From CADEDV01 sp964596345 (GTDB lineage: Bacteria > Bacteroidota > Bacteroidia > Chitinophagales > Chitinophagaceae): a stretch of DNA of 64,000 nucleotides. Made by a program: the position numbers and the translations under genes. Location: positions 1 to 64,000 of the forward strand of contig CAZQSZ010000008.1 of NCBI GenBank assembly GCA_964596345.1, written 5' to 3'. A model generated the notes under the pieces. That model searched no databases, was not told the DNA's origin, and saw only the letters and a program-made list of their open reading frames with translations. This document shows, in pieces, positions 53,101-61,948 of this stretch (positions are counted from its first letter, which is position 1; every line of letters starts with the position of its first letter).

Positions 53101-53510
53101 TAAATATCCAATAGTCCGTCATCATTCACATCTGCTATTGATACTCCTGTAGACCAACCTCCGTCATCAGGGATCTTCGCGGCCGTTGTTACATCTGTAA
53201 ACTGCAAATCGCCTTTATTGAGGTAAATTTTATTCTGAGACTGATTGGAAGCAAAAAACAAATCGATCTTTCCATCATTATTGAAATCCCCCGCACCCAC
53301 ACCAGCGCCATTGTAGAAATACATATACTTCAGCATATTGAAATCCGGGCTGGCCGAAAGATTGTTACTAAAATCAAGCCCTGTTTTCGTATGATCCAGT
53401 GCCTGAAATAATACAGGAACATCCTTCTTGTTACTGCCGGTACAGGCAGTTATTAAGAGGACACAAATGCCAATCCAACAATTCAAATTTCTCTTTTTCT
53501 CAATACCCAA
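50172..53510 (-). CDS. FG-GAP/VCBS-repeat ASPIC-UnbV lipoprotein 2
   Basis: The protein has 1112 residues with lipobox LLITAC (Cys23). Many repeats of the calcium-loop type D-x-N-x-D-G-x-x-D (GDFNNDGKIDLFFASNQ, DVNDDGLLDIYVC, DLDNDGDVDIVVNN) predict two beta-propellers. Between them, at about 550-620, is an ASPIC/UnbV domain (RGFQSSMEVPLQVSTGDGK and LVWPDNSF). It is a paralogue of the gene just upstream, 13 bases away. CRTAC1-like proteins of this type are surface or periplasmic; no enzymatic activity is known. Context with SusCD suggests ligand binding at the outer membrane. Confidence 0.88.
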   Translation of the reverse strand: MGIEKKRNLNCWIGICVLLITACTGSNKKDVPVLFQALDHTKTGLDFSNNLSASPDFNMLKYMYFYNGAGVGAGDFNNDGKIDLFFASNQSQNKIYLNKGDLQFTDVTTAAKIPDDGGWSTGVSIADVNDDGLLDIYVCRVGHFESLQSKNQLLICKGLSEAGIPSYQDEAAEYGVDFSGFSTQAAFFDFDLDGDLDMYLLNHSLRYNSTFAPRNSFKGTADSLSGDRFFRNDGDRFTDISETTGINQTVIGYGLGIAISDINLDGYPDIYIGNDFHENDYLYINNRKGGFDDLMDSSIMHTSQFSMGVDVADITNDGYPEIVSADMLPSDPVILKSSLGGDEYNTFLTKIRNGYNFQYARNALQLNRRNGLFSEIGLYAGVYATDWSWSTLWTDFDNDGLKDLFVSNGIPKRLNDIDYINYISNEEVQSKIQSNKIGEREMSLINKFPQIKIPNRFFRNKGDASFEDMGEAIFGNRDTYSNGAVYADLDNDGDVDIVVNNIDEPALVYQNKTNDNREKPAIQILLNGPEGNNKAVGAKLYIFSGASVLSYEKFQVRGFQSSMEVPLQVSTGDGKRDSAFLVWPDNSFQKINLTSDSLQQQFDYKKGLPAFDYSLVRNFSTKASVKFYDITARTNISFLHTENTFVEFDREPLIPFMLSTEGPALATGDLNGDGLEDFFVGSSKWAKSAVFTQLPDGTFRKIAQPVLDADSTYEDIDACWADVNNDSYPDLVVASGGNEFYGQSDYLRPRIYLNNGKGILEKKEDAFSNVLLNASKVTADDFNEDGFIDLFIGGRSVPWEYGTIPDSYLLQNDGTGKFNDVTDKVSPGLKKAGFIKDANWIDLNKDGRKDLVLAMEWDGISVYLNNKDSFSKQYITSLKGWWNFILPFDVDNDGDIDFIAGNQGLNSRLIAGKDQPVRMYFYDFDGNGKKEQVLTYYLDNKELPFTNKSDLEKQLPEIKKKFLYAKDFARTPLKEIFGADKLNKADLFSADYFSNAVLVNDGKLNFEVLSLPWEAQLTPYKTAAMSDINKDNLPDIILGGNYYANNIQLGRDDADFGSVLINKGKGVFKYEELNGIQIKGEIRHLKKIRLATNRDAFIVAKNNDSLRVISTK

Positions 53511-53523
53511 GTTGACGAAAATT

Positions 53524-56500
53524 TTACTGATTTAATCTATATAAAACAGGGAGGCTGTCATTTTGTAAAAAAAGTATCTGCTTCTTTTCTTTTGATTGAA
53601 AACTCATAATACTCTTCACTTCTCCTCTTATTTCAATTCCTGATTCTTTGGGCATTACTACTTCCCATTCAGTATGCCCCCTATTTATCAGAACATGGCC
53701 ATAACTTGCATCCAGCCTCGAGAACTGCGGCTGAAAATAAAAAAGATTCCCTCCAAGAATAAGGTCCTTTTTACCATCAGTATTAATATCCGTTATCAAT
53801 ATTGCATTTATACTTGACAACTGGGTGCAGAGGGGTAACTTTTTTATTTCAAAATTTCCTTTACCCTTATTGATTGCCAAACAACTTGCATTATAATTAA
53901 AATTGTAAACTGATGCATTTTTTATCAGGGCATCTGAAAACAATTCCTGGACTGACCTCTTGGCATACTCCTCAAATTTCAAGTTTTGCTTTTTTAATCC
54001 CGGCATCTGATCTGTTAAATCCCTTTTCATAAATACCGGAACGTCTCTTTTATTAACTGTCCGTGTAATAATTTTATCGGCTGTACCATTACCGTCAAAA
54101 TCATTGATCCACAATTTAACCGGGCTGACAGCCGACGGCTGTAGATAACAATTTTCTCCAATATTACCGAGCACCAGGTCGCCTAAGTTGTCTCCATCTA
54201 TATCAGTAACAGCAATGGATTGCCACCACCCTTTCATTTCTGAAAGTGAGGTTTTTATTTCAACAGGCTTCCCATTTGAGAATGAAAATACTTTTGGCTC
54301 CATCCATTCCCCCACAACAATTAACTCCTTTCTGCTATCTCCCTCCACATCAGCAAATACGGCATCGGTTACCATTCCGGGTTTCATTTTCTCGGCAGCC
54401 GTGAATTGCCCTTTCCCATTATTATTATATAAATAACTTTCCGGCACCACCCCGTAATTTTGGGGAACACTCCTGCTGCCGACAAATACATCAAGATCTC
54501 CATCATTATCAATATCAGCAGCTTTGGCAACAGCAGCATTCATCGTATAATCTGGAAAAGCTTTAACAGATAATTCGAAATTTCCCTTTCCATCATTTTT
54601 ATATAAGCGGTGTTGCAATAAATTACTTCCGGCAGGCTGCATATTTCCACCGGCACCCACAAAAAGATCCTTATCACCGTCGCCATCTGCATCAAAAAAT
54701 AATATAGCTACATCTTCAAAGTCCTTATCCTTTTCAAAAACCTTTGTTGTATTTTTTTGAAATCCTGATGAGGTTTGCAGGTATAATTGACCGGGCTGAT
54801 TAGCTGCTCCGCCTATAAAAATATCTGCCAGGCCATCCCCGTTAACATCTGCTGTATCAGCATGCGACCCCTCTCTTGAAAGCATCAGCGGAATATTTCT
54901 TTCTGTATAAAAATCTATATACTCGTCTTCAATATGCTTATCAAAAACAGGGCTGGACTCAACAGAAAACAAAACATCCGGCATACCGATGCCGGGTTCA
55001 CTACTTACTGATTGTTGCGCATATGTGATTTCATGAACTTTGTTTACTTCAGGTCTTATAAATTTTGAGATTGTCTTGTCCGGCCAGCAAATTATCATTG
55101 AATCAACAATCCCATCCCCTATCCCGATAATTTGTTTATAATCAACTGAAGATTCAAAACCCCGTGAGGGTATCAATTCCCGGCTTAACACCTGGGTACC
55201 CTGGAATAATTTTATAACCGAACCTACGGCAAATGTATTTTTCGAAGTGCCTTTTAACCGGACCCCTATATAATTGTTTGCATTCTGCTCCCTGCTTTGA
55301 TTTCTATAAACAAATGATTTTTCATTTACATTGTTTACGACCAGGTCAAGGTCGCCATCATTATCCAGGTCGCCATACGCAGAACCATTGGAGAAAGAAG
55401 GCTGTCCCAGCCCTGCGGAAACCGCTATCTCATCAAATTGAATATTCCCCTTATTTTGATAAAACTTATTCGGGATGGGTATGGAGGGCATTTTAGCCAC
55501 GACTTCATCAAACTGATCTCTTTTACCGGTTGTCACCATTTTCTGTATCACATCATTCGCAAAAAAGTCAATAAAATCCTGGTTGGTCACATCATTATAA
55601 ATGCCATTACAAACAAAAATATCAGACAAGCCATCGTTATCTGCATCAAAGATCAATCCTCCCCAGCTCCAGTCCGATGCGGCCACGCCGCTATAAAAGG
55701 CTGTTTCCATAAATCTTCCGTTCTGGTTGTTGATCTGTAGTGTATTTTGGGTGTATTGGTAATAAAATCCTGATTTTTGTTTTAAACGTTGTACATCAAT
55801 ATTATCAAATGAAGTGGTCGTCTTCAACCGGTAATCATCATCTGGCAGCATGTCTGTAGTAAAAATATCAGGGTAGCCATCATTATTGATATCTGCCATA
55901 TCGGCTCCCATCGATGAATGACTGAGATGTTGGGTCCATTCTTCTATTTCATCCTTAAAAGTGCCATCTTTTTGGTTGATATATAAATAGTCTCTTTCAA
56001 AAAAATCATTTGACACATATATATCCGGGTAATGATCACCATTCACATCCCCTACGGTTACTCCTAAGCCGAAACTAATCAGGCTGCCATAAATTCCTGC
56101 TTCCTTACTTACATCTGTAAATATTCCATTGTCATTCCGGAGTAAATGATCTCCCCCTCCTTTCAAGAATTCTGCTACGGGCCAATCAGGAGCTCTTAAC
56201 CCCCTTTTATTAGCATAGTTGAGTGTATTAACAGGAATGAAACTGTTATTGATAATAAAACAATCCAGGTCACCATCGGCATCATAATCAAAAAAAGCGG
56301 CATGAGTGGTATACCCGCCTTCATTGGTCAGCCCATACTCTGTTGCCTTATCGGTAAACGTAAGATCCTTATTATTGATAAAAAGCTGGCATTTAGGGCT
56401 CTTCCCATCAATATATCCTGCATTGCAAACAAAAATATCCAGCCATCCGTCGTGATTGATATCAACAAAAACCACCCCGGTACTCCAGTCTTTCTTTTCA

Positions 56501-56826
56501 ACAAAGCCTGCCTTTACAGATATATCATCAAACTTCCAGTTTCCTTTGTTCAGATAGAGTTTGTTGGCTCCCATATTAGCAGTAAAGAAAATATCCGCCA
56601 ACCCATCATTATTAATATCGCCGATGGCCACACCTCCGCCATTATAAAAATTACGGTAGCTGAAAATGTTGAAATCGGGAGAGTTTTGAATCGTGTTGGT
56701 AAAATCGATGCCTGTATTTTCCTGCAATGAAAAAATAGTTTTTTCTTTTTGTTGCTTACCACAACCGGTAAACAAAAGAAAAACAATAAAAAGGATGGGT
56801 AATACAATCTTTGAATCGGCTCTCAT
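53524..56826 (-). CDS. FG-GAP/VCBS-repeat ASPIC-UnbV lipoprotein 1
   Basis: The protein has 1100 residues with lipobox LFTGC (Cys22). It has the same architecture as its neighbour: N-terminal propeller (GDINNDGLADIFFTANMG, DINHDGWLDIFVCNAG, DYDADGDLDCFIINN), central ASPIC/UnbV domain (RGFESSVDYKQIIGIGDG, IICWPDKT), and C-terminal propeller (DVNGDGLADIFIGG, DADGDGDKDLFVGAG). The pair probably arose by tandem duplication and has diverged. It lies 161 bases after susD with a terminator in between, so its level is probably lower or separately set. Confidence 0.88.
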   Translation of the reverse strand: MRADSKIVLPILFIVFLLFTGCGKQQKEKTIFSLQENTGIDFTNTIQNSPDFNIFSYRNFYNGGGVAIGDINNDGLADIFFTANMGANKLYLNKGNWKFDDISVKAGFVEKKDWSTGVVFVDINHDGWLDIFVCNAGYIDGKSPKCQLFINNKDLTFTDKATEYGLTNEGGYTTHAAFFDYDADGDLDCFIINNSFIPVNTLNYANKRGLRAPDWPVAEFLKGGGDHLLRNDNGIFTDVSKEAGIYGSLISFGLGVTVGDVNGDHYPDIYVSNDFFERDYLYINQKDGTFKDEIEEWTQHLSHSSMGADMADINNDGYPDIFTTDMLPDDDYRLKTTTSFDNIDVQRLKQKSGFYYQYTQNTLQINNQNGRFMETAFYSGVAASDWSWGGLIFDADNDGLSDIFVCNGIYNDVTNQDFIDFFANDVIQKMVTTGKRDQFDEVVAKMPSIPIPNKFYQNKGNIQFDEIAVSAGLGQPSFSNGSAYGDLDNDGDLDLVVNNVNEKSFVYRNQSREQNANNYIGVRLKGTSKNTFAVGSVIKLFQGTQVLSRELIPSRGFESSVDYKQIIGIGDGIVDSMIICWPDKTISKFIRPEVNKVHEITYAQQSVSSEPGIGMPDVLFSVESSPVFDKHIEDEYIDFYTERNIPLMLSREGSHADTADVNGDGLADIFIGGAANQPGQLYLQTSSGFQKNTTKVFEKDKDFEDVAILFFDADGDGDKDLFVGAGGNMQPAGSNLLQHRLYKNDGKGNFELSVKAFPDYTMNAAVAKAADIDNDGDLDVFVGSRSVPQNYGVVPESYLYNNNGKGQFTAAEKMKPGMVTDAVFADVEGDSRKELIVVGEWMEPKVFSFSNGKPVEIKTSLSEMKGWWQSIAVTDIDGDNLGDLVLGNIGENCYLQPSAVSPVKLWINDFDGNGTADKIITRTVNKRDVPVFMKRDLTDQMPGLKKQNLKFEEYAKRSVQELFSDALIKNASVYNFNYNASCLAINKGKGNFEIKKLPLCTQLSSINAILITDINTDGKKDLILGGNLFYFQPQFSRLDASYGHVLINRGHTEWEVVMPKESGIEIRGEVKSIMSFQSKEKKQILFLQNDSLPVLYRLNQ

Positions 56827-56917
56827 TAGTTTTTGTTAAACTATTATTTTCAAATCTATTGCATTTGTAGCAGCAAAATTCACCCCTGTTTATTATTTCA
56901 GGGAAGCTATATGAAAA

Positions 56918-56947
56918 GAAAAAAGCCATTAGAAAATGGCTTTTTTT
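56918..56947 (-). terminator. Terminator/attenuator between susD and the FG-GAP genes
   Basis: A stem including GCCATT/AATGGC, extended by A-T pairs, with loop AGAA (56931-56934), has T-rich sequence after it on the minus strand. As in the galactan locus, it sits inside a same-strand series between the sus pair and the downstream genes. The 160-base gap shows no clear second promoter. Confidence 0.78.
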
Positions 56948-56987
56948 GAATTGCTAAAATTGCTAACTGCTTGCTCGAAAAACGTTC

Positions 56988-58592
56988 TTAGTAACCCGGA
57001 TTCTGGGTTAAATTAGGATTAATGATCAATTGTTCATTCGGTATCGGGAAGAGCAAACGCTCTTCTCCGCTAACTGCAGGTTTTAATTCCCTAGCTGCCA
57101 GGAACTTTCCAAAACGGATCATATCGTTTCTTCTCCACAATTCCCAGTACAATTCACGACCTCTTTCATCAAATAATTTATCCAGTGTCAGTCCTGCCAA
57201 AGGTCCGGCATTGCGGCTTGGGAGCGTCCTGATATAATCAACAATAGCCTGGGCGGTTGAGCCATAAGGGCCGGCTGCAGTTCCGGTGCCACCCCGCAGA
57301 ATAGCTTCTGCTTTCATTAACAACACATCGGATAAGCGGAAAATAACAAAATCATTATCCCAGGGAAACTGGCGCACCAGGTCCGGTACATATTTCATAA
57401 CACGGATACCTGTTATTTCCAGGTTATTTCCTGTTTCTTTTAATGCAACGGTTTTTGTGAAGGAAAGAGGGTTGCCCTTTCTATCCTGCAGCGCAACACC
57501 ACTTTGATTATACTGCTGACCGAATAAGAAACCAACCCATAACCCGGTTACGTTAGTCAAACCCGGATAATAGCCCGGTTGACCCGGAGCCGGAGGGCCA
57601 GGTACAGCACCCGGACCACCTCTTCTTTTATCAGCAGCATCAAACTTATCATAGAAATCACCCAATGTTGAAAAACCGTTCCAACCACTCGGGTTCATAT
57701 TATAGTGCAATCCCTGGAAATCCATGAACATCGCACCATTTCCGCCTATACCTTGTCCATTATCGTTCTTTTGAGTATAGATCAGCTCAGTACCAATGGC
57801 ATCATTATTCGGAGCAAAGTTGTCAAAGTAGTTGGGTGTAAATGTGTAGCCAGCCGGGCTATTGATAATCTGATCGGCCAGAGTTACCACCTGGTTCATA
57901 TCTGCCGCTGCAAAAGTTGGAGCCGCCCTGTTCGCATACACTCCTTTGTTCAGATAGATCTTCATCAAAAGGGCTCTTGCTGCATTTTTGTTAGCCATAC
58001 CCATACCAGACTCTGGTAAGTTTGGAATGGCCGCATTCAGCTCTGCAATTAAGAAATCAGCACAGGCAGTTCCTTTTTTAACTTCCGGCAAGGAAGCTGT
58101 CAAATCCCCTAAAGAAGTTGCACGGAAAGGAACCTGATCCCAGCCATCCAGTGCATACCACATAGCTAAAGACCTTAAAAATGTGGCCTCTGCTTTTTGG
58201 CGGGGTGTTGCTGAAGGTACATCCAGAACAGTTGTAGCCGCAAACTGTGACTGCGCTAATTGGCGGAAGGTTGCGGTTAAATAGGCGTGTTCATCATTCC
58301 ATTTGTGACTGCTGTACACTCTCCAGATTCCGTTATCATCCCAGTCTCCTCCTCTTGTAGGACCTACAGATTCATCTGTGGTATGTTCAAAAGACGCAAA
58401 AAGTCTTTCCTGGTTATTATAGAGGTTTTCAATGGAACGATAAGCTCCAACCAGCAAGGCTGCCGGATCTGCCACACCACCTCCACCTGAAGTACCTGCT
58501 GTGGTTTCACTTCTGAAACTCTCATCCAGCTTTGTACAGGAACCAAGCGTAAGAATTACAGTAAGCAGTAAAACTATTTTTGTGTATTTCAT
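56988..58592 (-). CDS. SusD/RagB-family lipoprotein (second locus)
   Basis: The protein has 534 residues; ATG at 58592 (MKYTKIVLLLTVILTLGSC) gives a clean lipoprotein signal, unlike the upstream start at 58721, inside susC. The body has SusD motifs: TKLDESFRSETTAGTSGGGG, then FLRSLAMWYALDGWDQVPF, the KLFDERGRELYWELWRRNDMIRFG region, and the end NPNLTQNPGY. It would be the lid of the SusC transporter 31 bases upstream. No glycoside hydrolase is in this operon, so the cargo is unknown and need not be a carbohydrate. Confidence 0.94.
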   Translation of the reverse strand: MKYTKIVLLLTVILTLGSCTKLDESFRSETTAGTSGGGGVADPAALLVGAYRSIENLYNNQERLFASFEHTTDESVGPTRGGDWDDNGIWRVYSSHKWNDEHAYLTATFRQLAQSQFAATTVLDVPSATPRQKAEATFLRSLAMWYALDGWDQVPFRATSLGDLTASLPEVKKGTACADFLIAELNAAIPNLPESGMGMANKNAARALLMKIYLNKGVYANRAAPTFAAADMNQVVTLADQIINSPAGYTFTPNYFDNFAPNNDAIGTELIYTQKNDNGQGIGGNGAMFMDFQGLHYNMNPSGWNGFSTLGDFYDKFDAADKRRGGPGAVPGPPAPGQPGYYPGLTNVTGLWVGFLFGQQYNQSGVALQDRKGNPLSFTKTVALKETGNNLEITGIRVMKYVPDLVRQFPWDNDFVIFRLSDVLLMKAEAILRGGTGTAAGPYGSTAQAIVDYIRTLPSRNAGPLAGLTLDKLFDERGRELYWELWRRNDMIRFGKFLAARELKPAVSGEERLLFPIPNEQLIINPNLTQNPGY

Positions 58593-58623
58593 ATTACTTA
58601 ATTTATTCAGTTTCTTAATTATT

Positions 58624-61599
58624 TTAGAATCCAAAATTGATACTGAATATGATCCTCCTGGCAGTTGGATAAGGGATATATTCAATTCCATTGGAAGGTA
58701 TTCCGCCAATATTTTTATCAACGTTCACTTCAGGATCAAACCCGGAGAAATCAGTTAATACAAACAGGTTCTGCCCGGTAAGAGAAATAGTTGAACTCCT
58801 GATAAATTTTACGAACCTACCCAGGTTATAAGAAAGTGTGGCATTGGCCAGTTTCAGGTAATTTCCCTTCTCCAGGTACCGGTCTGATGTTGTAATTGGA
58901 TTCGAGAGATCTTCCTTTACATCACTGTTTATTAATGAAGCAACCACATTCCTGGTGCCCAGGTTTGTAATAGGAACAACCGAGGTAGCTGTATTGTTGT
59001 AGATATAATGTCCGAAAGCACCATTCATATTAACACCTAAACTGAATTTCTTATATGTGAAATCAGTACTGATACCCAATAACATATTGGGATTTGGATC
59101 TTCTCCATAGTAAGACACATCCCCATCCTCCCTATATATGCTCTGTCCGGTTGTTTTATCTATTCCTTCAAAATGACGCAGGTAATACACATTCAATGGA
59201 TATCCTGAAGCCAGTTTCTGAACAAAGGCACCTGTACTACCCTGGCCGGATATAGCACCCGTGTTATATGTACCATTTAATCCGTCAATCCTGTTCTTCA
59301 ACCAGGCCGCATTGATACCGAAATTCCAATTTATATCTTTCTTATTAATGATATTGGAATTTAATGTCACTTCTACCCCTTTATTGGTAATAATTGCAGG
59401 GAAATTCTGCCATTGTTTTGCACTTGATGCTCCGGGCTGGGGGAAATCAACTTCAAATAACACGTCTTCTGTTTCCTTATTAAAATAATCAACTGAAACA
59501 TTTATCTTATTTTTTACCACCGAGAAATCTACACCCGCATTAAAGGTGGTAGAGGTTTCCCATTTCAAATCAGGATTACCAACATTCTGCTGTGTTATAG
59601 AACCGGGGCCAGATACTCCAAATCTTGTTTGGGAAGCACCCGAAGGAAATTCCTGGTTACCGGTTTGTCCCCAACCAACCCTGAATTTAAGGTTCTGTAC
59701 AAAATTCACACTCTTCATGAAATTCTCATTACTGATATTCCAGGCCGCTGAAAAAGAGGGGAAGTAACCATATTTGTTGTTTTCACCAAATTTGGTGGAG
59801 CCATCGGCTCTGACAGTCATGGTCAGTAAATATTTATTATTATAACTGAAGGCCGCCCTTCCGAAATATGATTGCAACTCATTGGTTGGCGCCTCATAAT
59901 TACTGATCGAACGGGAAGATTGTGATGAAAAGCCCAGCATATTATAATAAGGAATACCAATATCATTAAAGTCCTGTGCTGTAATTGAACTGCTTTTGAA
60001 TTCAAATTTCATATACTCATACCCGATGACTGCATTTAAACTCAGCGCTGGAGTAATATTCTTATTATAACTTAAGGTATGTGTAAACTGCTGTGTTCTC
60101 ACCCGGTTATTACCTGTTGCGGCAAATCCCCTGTCTTTGTACCTGTCAATATTCAGCATCTGCCTTCCCACCATTGTTTTCCTGCTGCCATCACTTTGGT
60201 TAATGGAATACAGGAAACGATATTCCAGGTCATTGGTAAATTTGTAATAAGGGGATAAACTTCCATATATGGTCGAAGTGTTTACCCTGTCCTCATACAT
60301 TTTCAAAAACCAAAGTGGGTTAATAGAACTGGCACCAAATTGTGGTTGAATCCAGTAAGTACCATCTGACTTTATTAAGTCATGTGTTGGATTCCACTGC
60401 AATGCCTGGCCGATCAGGTTCCCTTCAAATCCTGCATCCCGGGTAATAGGTACTACATCTTCATTTACCTGGGCCGTATTAATAGAAACATCCAATCCCA
60501 TTTTTTTAGACTCCAGGAATTTGAAATTACCCGTAAACCCGATTGTGTATTTATTTAATCCGGATTCTTTAATAATCCCATTTTCTCCCAGGGCACTTGT
60601 TGAAAACCGGTATCTCGCATTCGGGTTGCCTCCGCTTAATGACAAGTTAACGTTGTGTGTAACTCCTGTTCTTAAGATTTGATCCATTGCATTCACATTA
60701 GATCCGTAATTACCACCTGTTAATCCATACTTTGTTAATGCTGCACGGTATTCATTACCATCTAATACATCTAATTGCCTGAGAATTTTTGCAGATCCGA
60801 CAGAATAACCGAATTCGACCTGCGGATCGCCGCCACTTCCTTTTTTGGTGGTGATAAGCACCACTCCATTGGCTCCCCTAGACCCGTAAATAGCAGCAGC
60901 AGATGCATCTTTTAATACATCAATGCTGGCAATATCAGCGGGGTTAATAAATGCAAGCGGGTTGCCACCGGGGCTGTCGCCAATATTCGGAAGCCCGATA
61001 CCCGGGCGACCTGAGCCACCTTCCAGGGGCACACCATCCACCACAAACAGAGGACCATTGCCGGAACGCACTGAGCTGGCTCCCCTGATACGAATAGTAG
61101 CACCACCACCGGGCTGACCACTATTATTGGTAACCTGTAAACCAGCAACCTTACCCTGGATCAATTGATCAGGAGAAGTTACAACCCCTTTATTAAAGTC
61201 TTTGGCTTTTACTGACTGTACAGCTCCGGTAAGGTCCTTTTTTCTGGCTGTACCATAACCCGTTACCACCACCTCATTCAGGTTGGCCGCAGCAGAGGGG
61301 GCAAAAGAAACATCGACAGAAGTTTTTCCGGCTATAGAAACCTCCTGGGTTTCATAACCAACAGAAGAGAATACGAGGACAGATACAGTTGGTCCTACAT
61401 TAAGGCTAAAGGTCCCGTCTCCCCGGGTTGTTGTCCCGGCCCTGGAGCCTTTTGCCTGGACAGAAGCACCGGCGACCGGCGATCCGTCTTTTGAATCAGT
61501 TACTTTCCCCGTAACGGTTTTGTCCTGCGCAGCAGCAAACTGCACGGAAAACGCAAGTACGAAGCAAAGGATAGCAGAAAGCAGAGTTTTTGCAGACAT
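58624..61599 (-). CDS. SusC/RagA-family TonB-dependent transporter (second locus)
   Basis: The protein has 991 residues from ATG 61599 (MSAKTLLSAILCF). The carboxypeptidase-regulatory-like domain (VTGKVTDSKDGSPVAGASVQAKG), plug with IRIRGASSVRSGNGPLFVVDGVPL, and a barrel ending RIIFSINFGF are present. It has the same length as the galactan SusC but the downstream genes are FG-GAP/ASPIC proteins. A LacI-type site touches the start codon and a LacI gene is divergent. Cargo unknown. Confidence 0.95.
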   Translation of the reverse strand: MSAKTLLSAILCFVLAFSVQFAAAQDKTVTGKVTDSKDGSPVAGASVQAKGSRAGTTTRGDGTFSLNVGPTVSVLVFSSVGYETQEVSIAGKTSVDVSFAPSAAANLNEVVVTGYGTARKKDLTGAVQSVKAKDFNKGVVTSPDQLIQGKVAGLQVTNNSGQPGGGATIRIRGASSVRSGNGPLFVVDGVPLEGGSGRPGIGLPNIGDSPGGNPLAFINPADIASIDVLKDASAAAIYGSRGANGVVLITTKKGSGGDPQVEFGYSVGSAKILRQLDVLDGNEYRAALTKYGLTGGNYGSNVNAMDQILRTGVTHNVNLSLSGGNPNARYRFSTSALGENGIIKESGLNKYTIGFTGNFKFLESKKMGLDVSINTAQVNEDVVPITRDAGFEGNLIGQALQWNPTHDLIKSDGTYWIQPQFGASSINPLWFLKMYEDRVNTSTIYGSLSPYYKFTNDLEYRFLYSINQSDGSRKTMVGRQMLNIDRYKDRGFAATGNNRVRTQQFTHTLSYNKNITPALSLNAVIGYEYMKFEFKSSSITAQDFNDIGIPYYNMLGFSSQSSRSISNYEAPTNELQSYFGRAAFSYNNKYLLTMTVRADGSTKFGENNKYGYFPSFSAAWNISNENFMKSVNFVQNLKFRVGWGQTGNQEFPSGASQTRFGVSGPGSITQQNVGNPDLKWETSTTFNAGVDFSVVKNKINVSVDYFNKETEDVLFEVDFPQPGASSAKQWQNFPAIITNKGVEVTLNSNIINKKDINWNFGINAAWLKNRIDGLNGTYNTGAISGQGSTGAFVQKLASGYPLNVYYLRHFEGIDKTTGQSIYREDGDVSYYGEDPNPNMLLGISTDFTYKKFSLGVNMNGAFGHYIYNNTATSVVPITNLGTRNVVASLINSDVKEDLSNPITTSDRYLEKGNYLKLANATLSYNLGRFVKFIRSSTISLTGQNLFVLTDFSGFDPEVNVDKNIGGIPSNGIEYIPYPTARRIIFSINFGF

Positions 61600-61601
61600 A
61601 A

Positions 61602-61612
61602 GCAATCGTTTT
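61602..61612. promoter_or_regulatory. LacI-type operator at the second susC start
   Basis: GCAATCGTTTT: left half and CG centre match; right half is T-rich. It lies two bases from the ATG in the same CATAAGCAATC context as at 30093 and 49039. A minus-strand TAATTTTA (near 61613-61622) could be a close -7 element; a more distant one is at 61788. Confidence 0.5.
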
Positions 61613-61787
61613 TTTAAAATTATAATCGGTGTGTTAATCCTGTTTCATATGGCGTGTTCCCGGTCGAACACATAAAACTCCAGGTGGGGACAAGGTTTTC
61701 GTTTCTTATTCTTGTATAATTAACCCTGTTCAGGTCCGTTCTGCGTAAGGCAAACCCGCTGATCACATCGCTGCGTATTTCCCAAAA

Positions 61788-61795
61788 CAAAGTTA
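61788..61795 (-). promoter_or_regulatory. Possible -7 element of the second susC operon
   Basis: On the minus strand this reads TAACTTTG, an exact TAnnTTTG match. No good -33 TTG is visible at the right spacing, and it would give a leader of about 180 bases, which includes a 6-bp hairpin (GTGTTC/GAACAC, 61654-61671). Confidence 0.35.
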
Positions 61796-61831
61796 AAATC
61801 CCCTAAAGCCAGATAAATTTATACTTAAATA

Positions 61832-61847
61832 TGTGTATTAAAAACAC
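61832..61847. promoter_or_regulatory. GTGT-N7-ACAC motif shared with the other susC upstream region
   Basis: TGTGTATTAAAAACAC matches 30140-30155 at 14 of 16 positions. It lies in the 349-base divergent region between susC and the LacI gene. Besides this motif, the operators and the -7 candidate, I see nothing else in that region. Confidence 0.45.
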
Positions 61848-61877
61848 TTGTGTATCCTTTTTGGTCCCTGAGAACTA

Positions 61878-61893
61878 CCGCAAACATTTGCGG
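61878..61893. promoter_or_regulatory. Palindromic LacI-type operator upstream of the second LacI gene
   Basis: CCGCAAA-CA-TTTGCGG is a perfect 7-bp inverted repeat with a CA centre. It is 56 bases upstream of the LacI ATG at 61949, fitting autoregulation, and could also act on the divergent susC. Confidence 0.65.
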
Positions 61894-61948
61894 AAATGTT
61901 TTCGGTGGAAAAAATATTGATAGTAATTTTAATCTGAACGTTCACACC

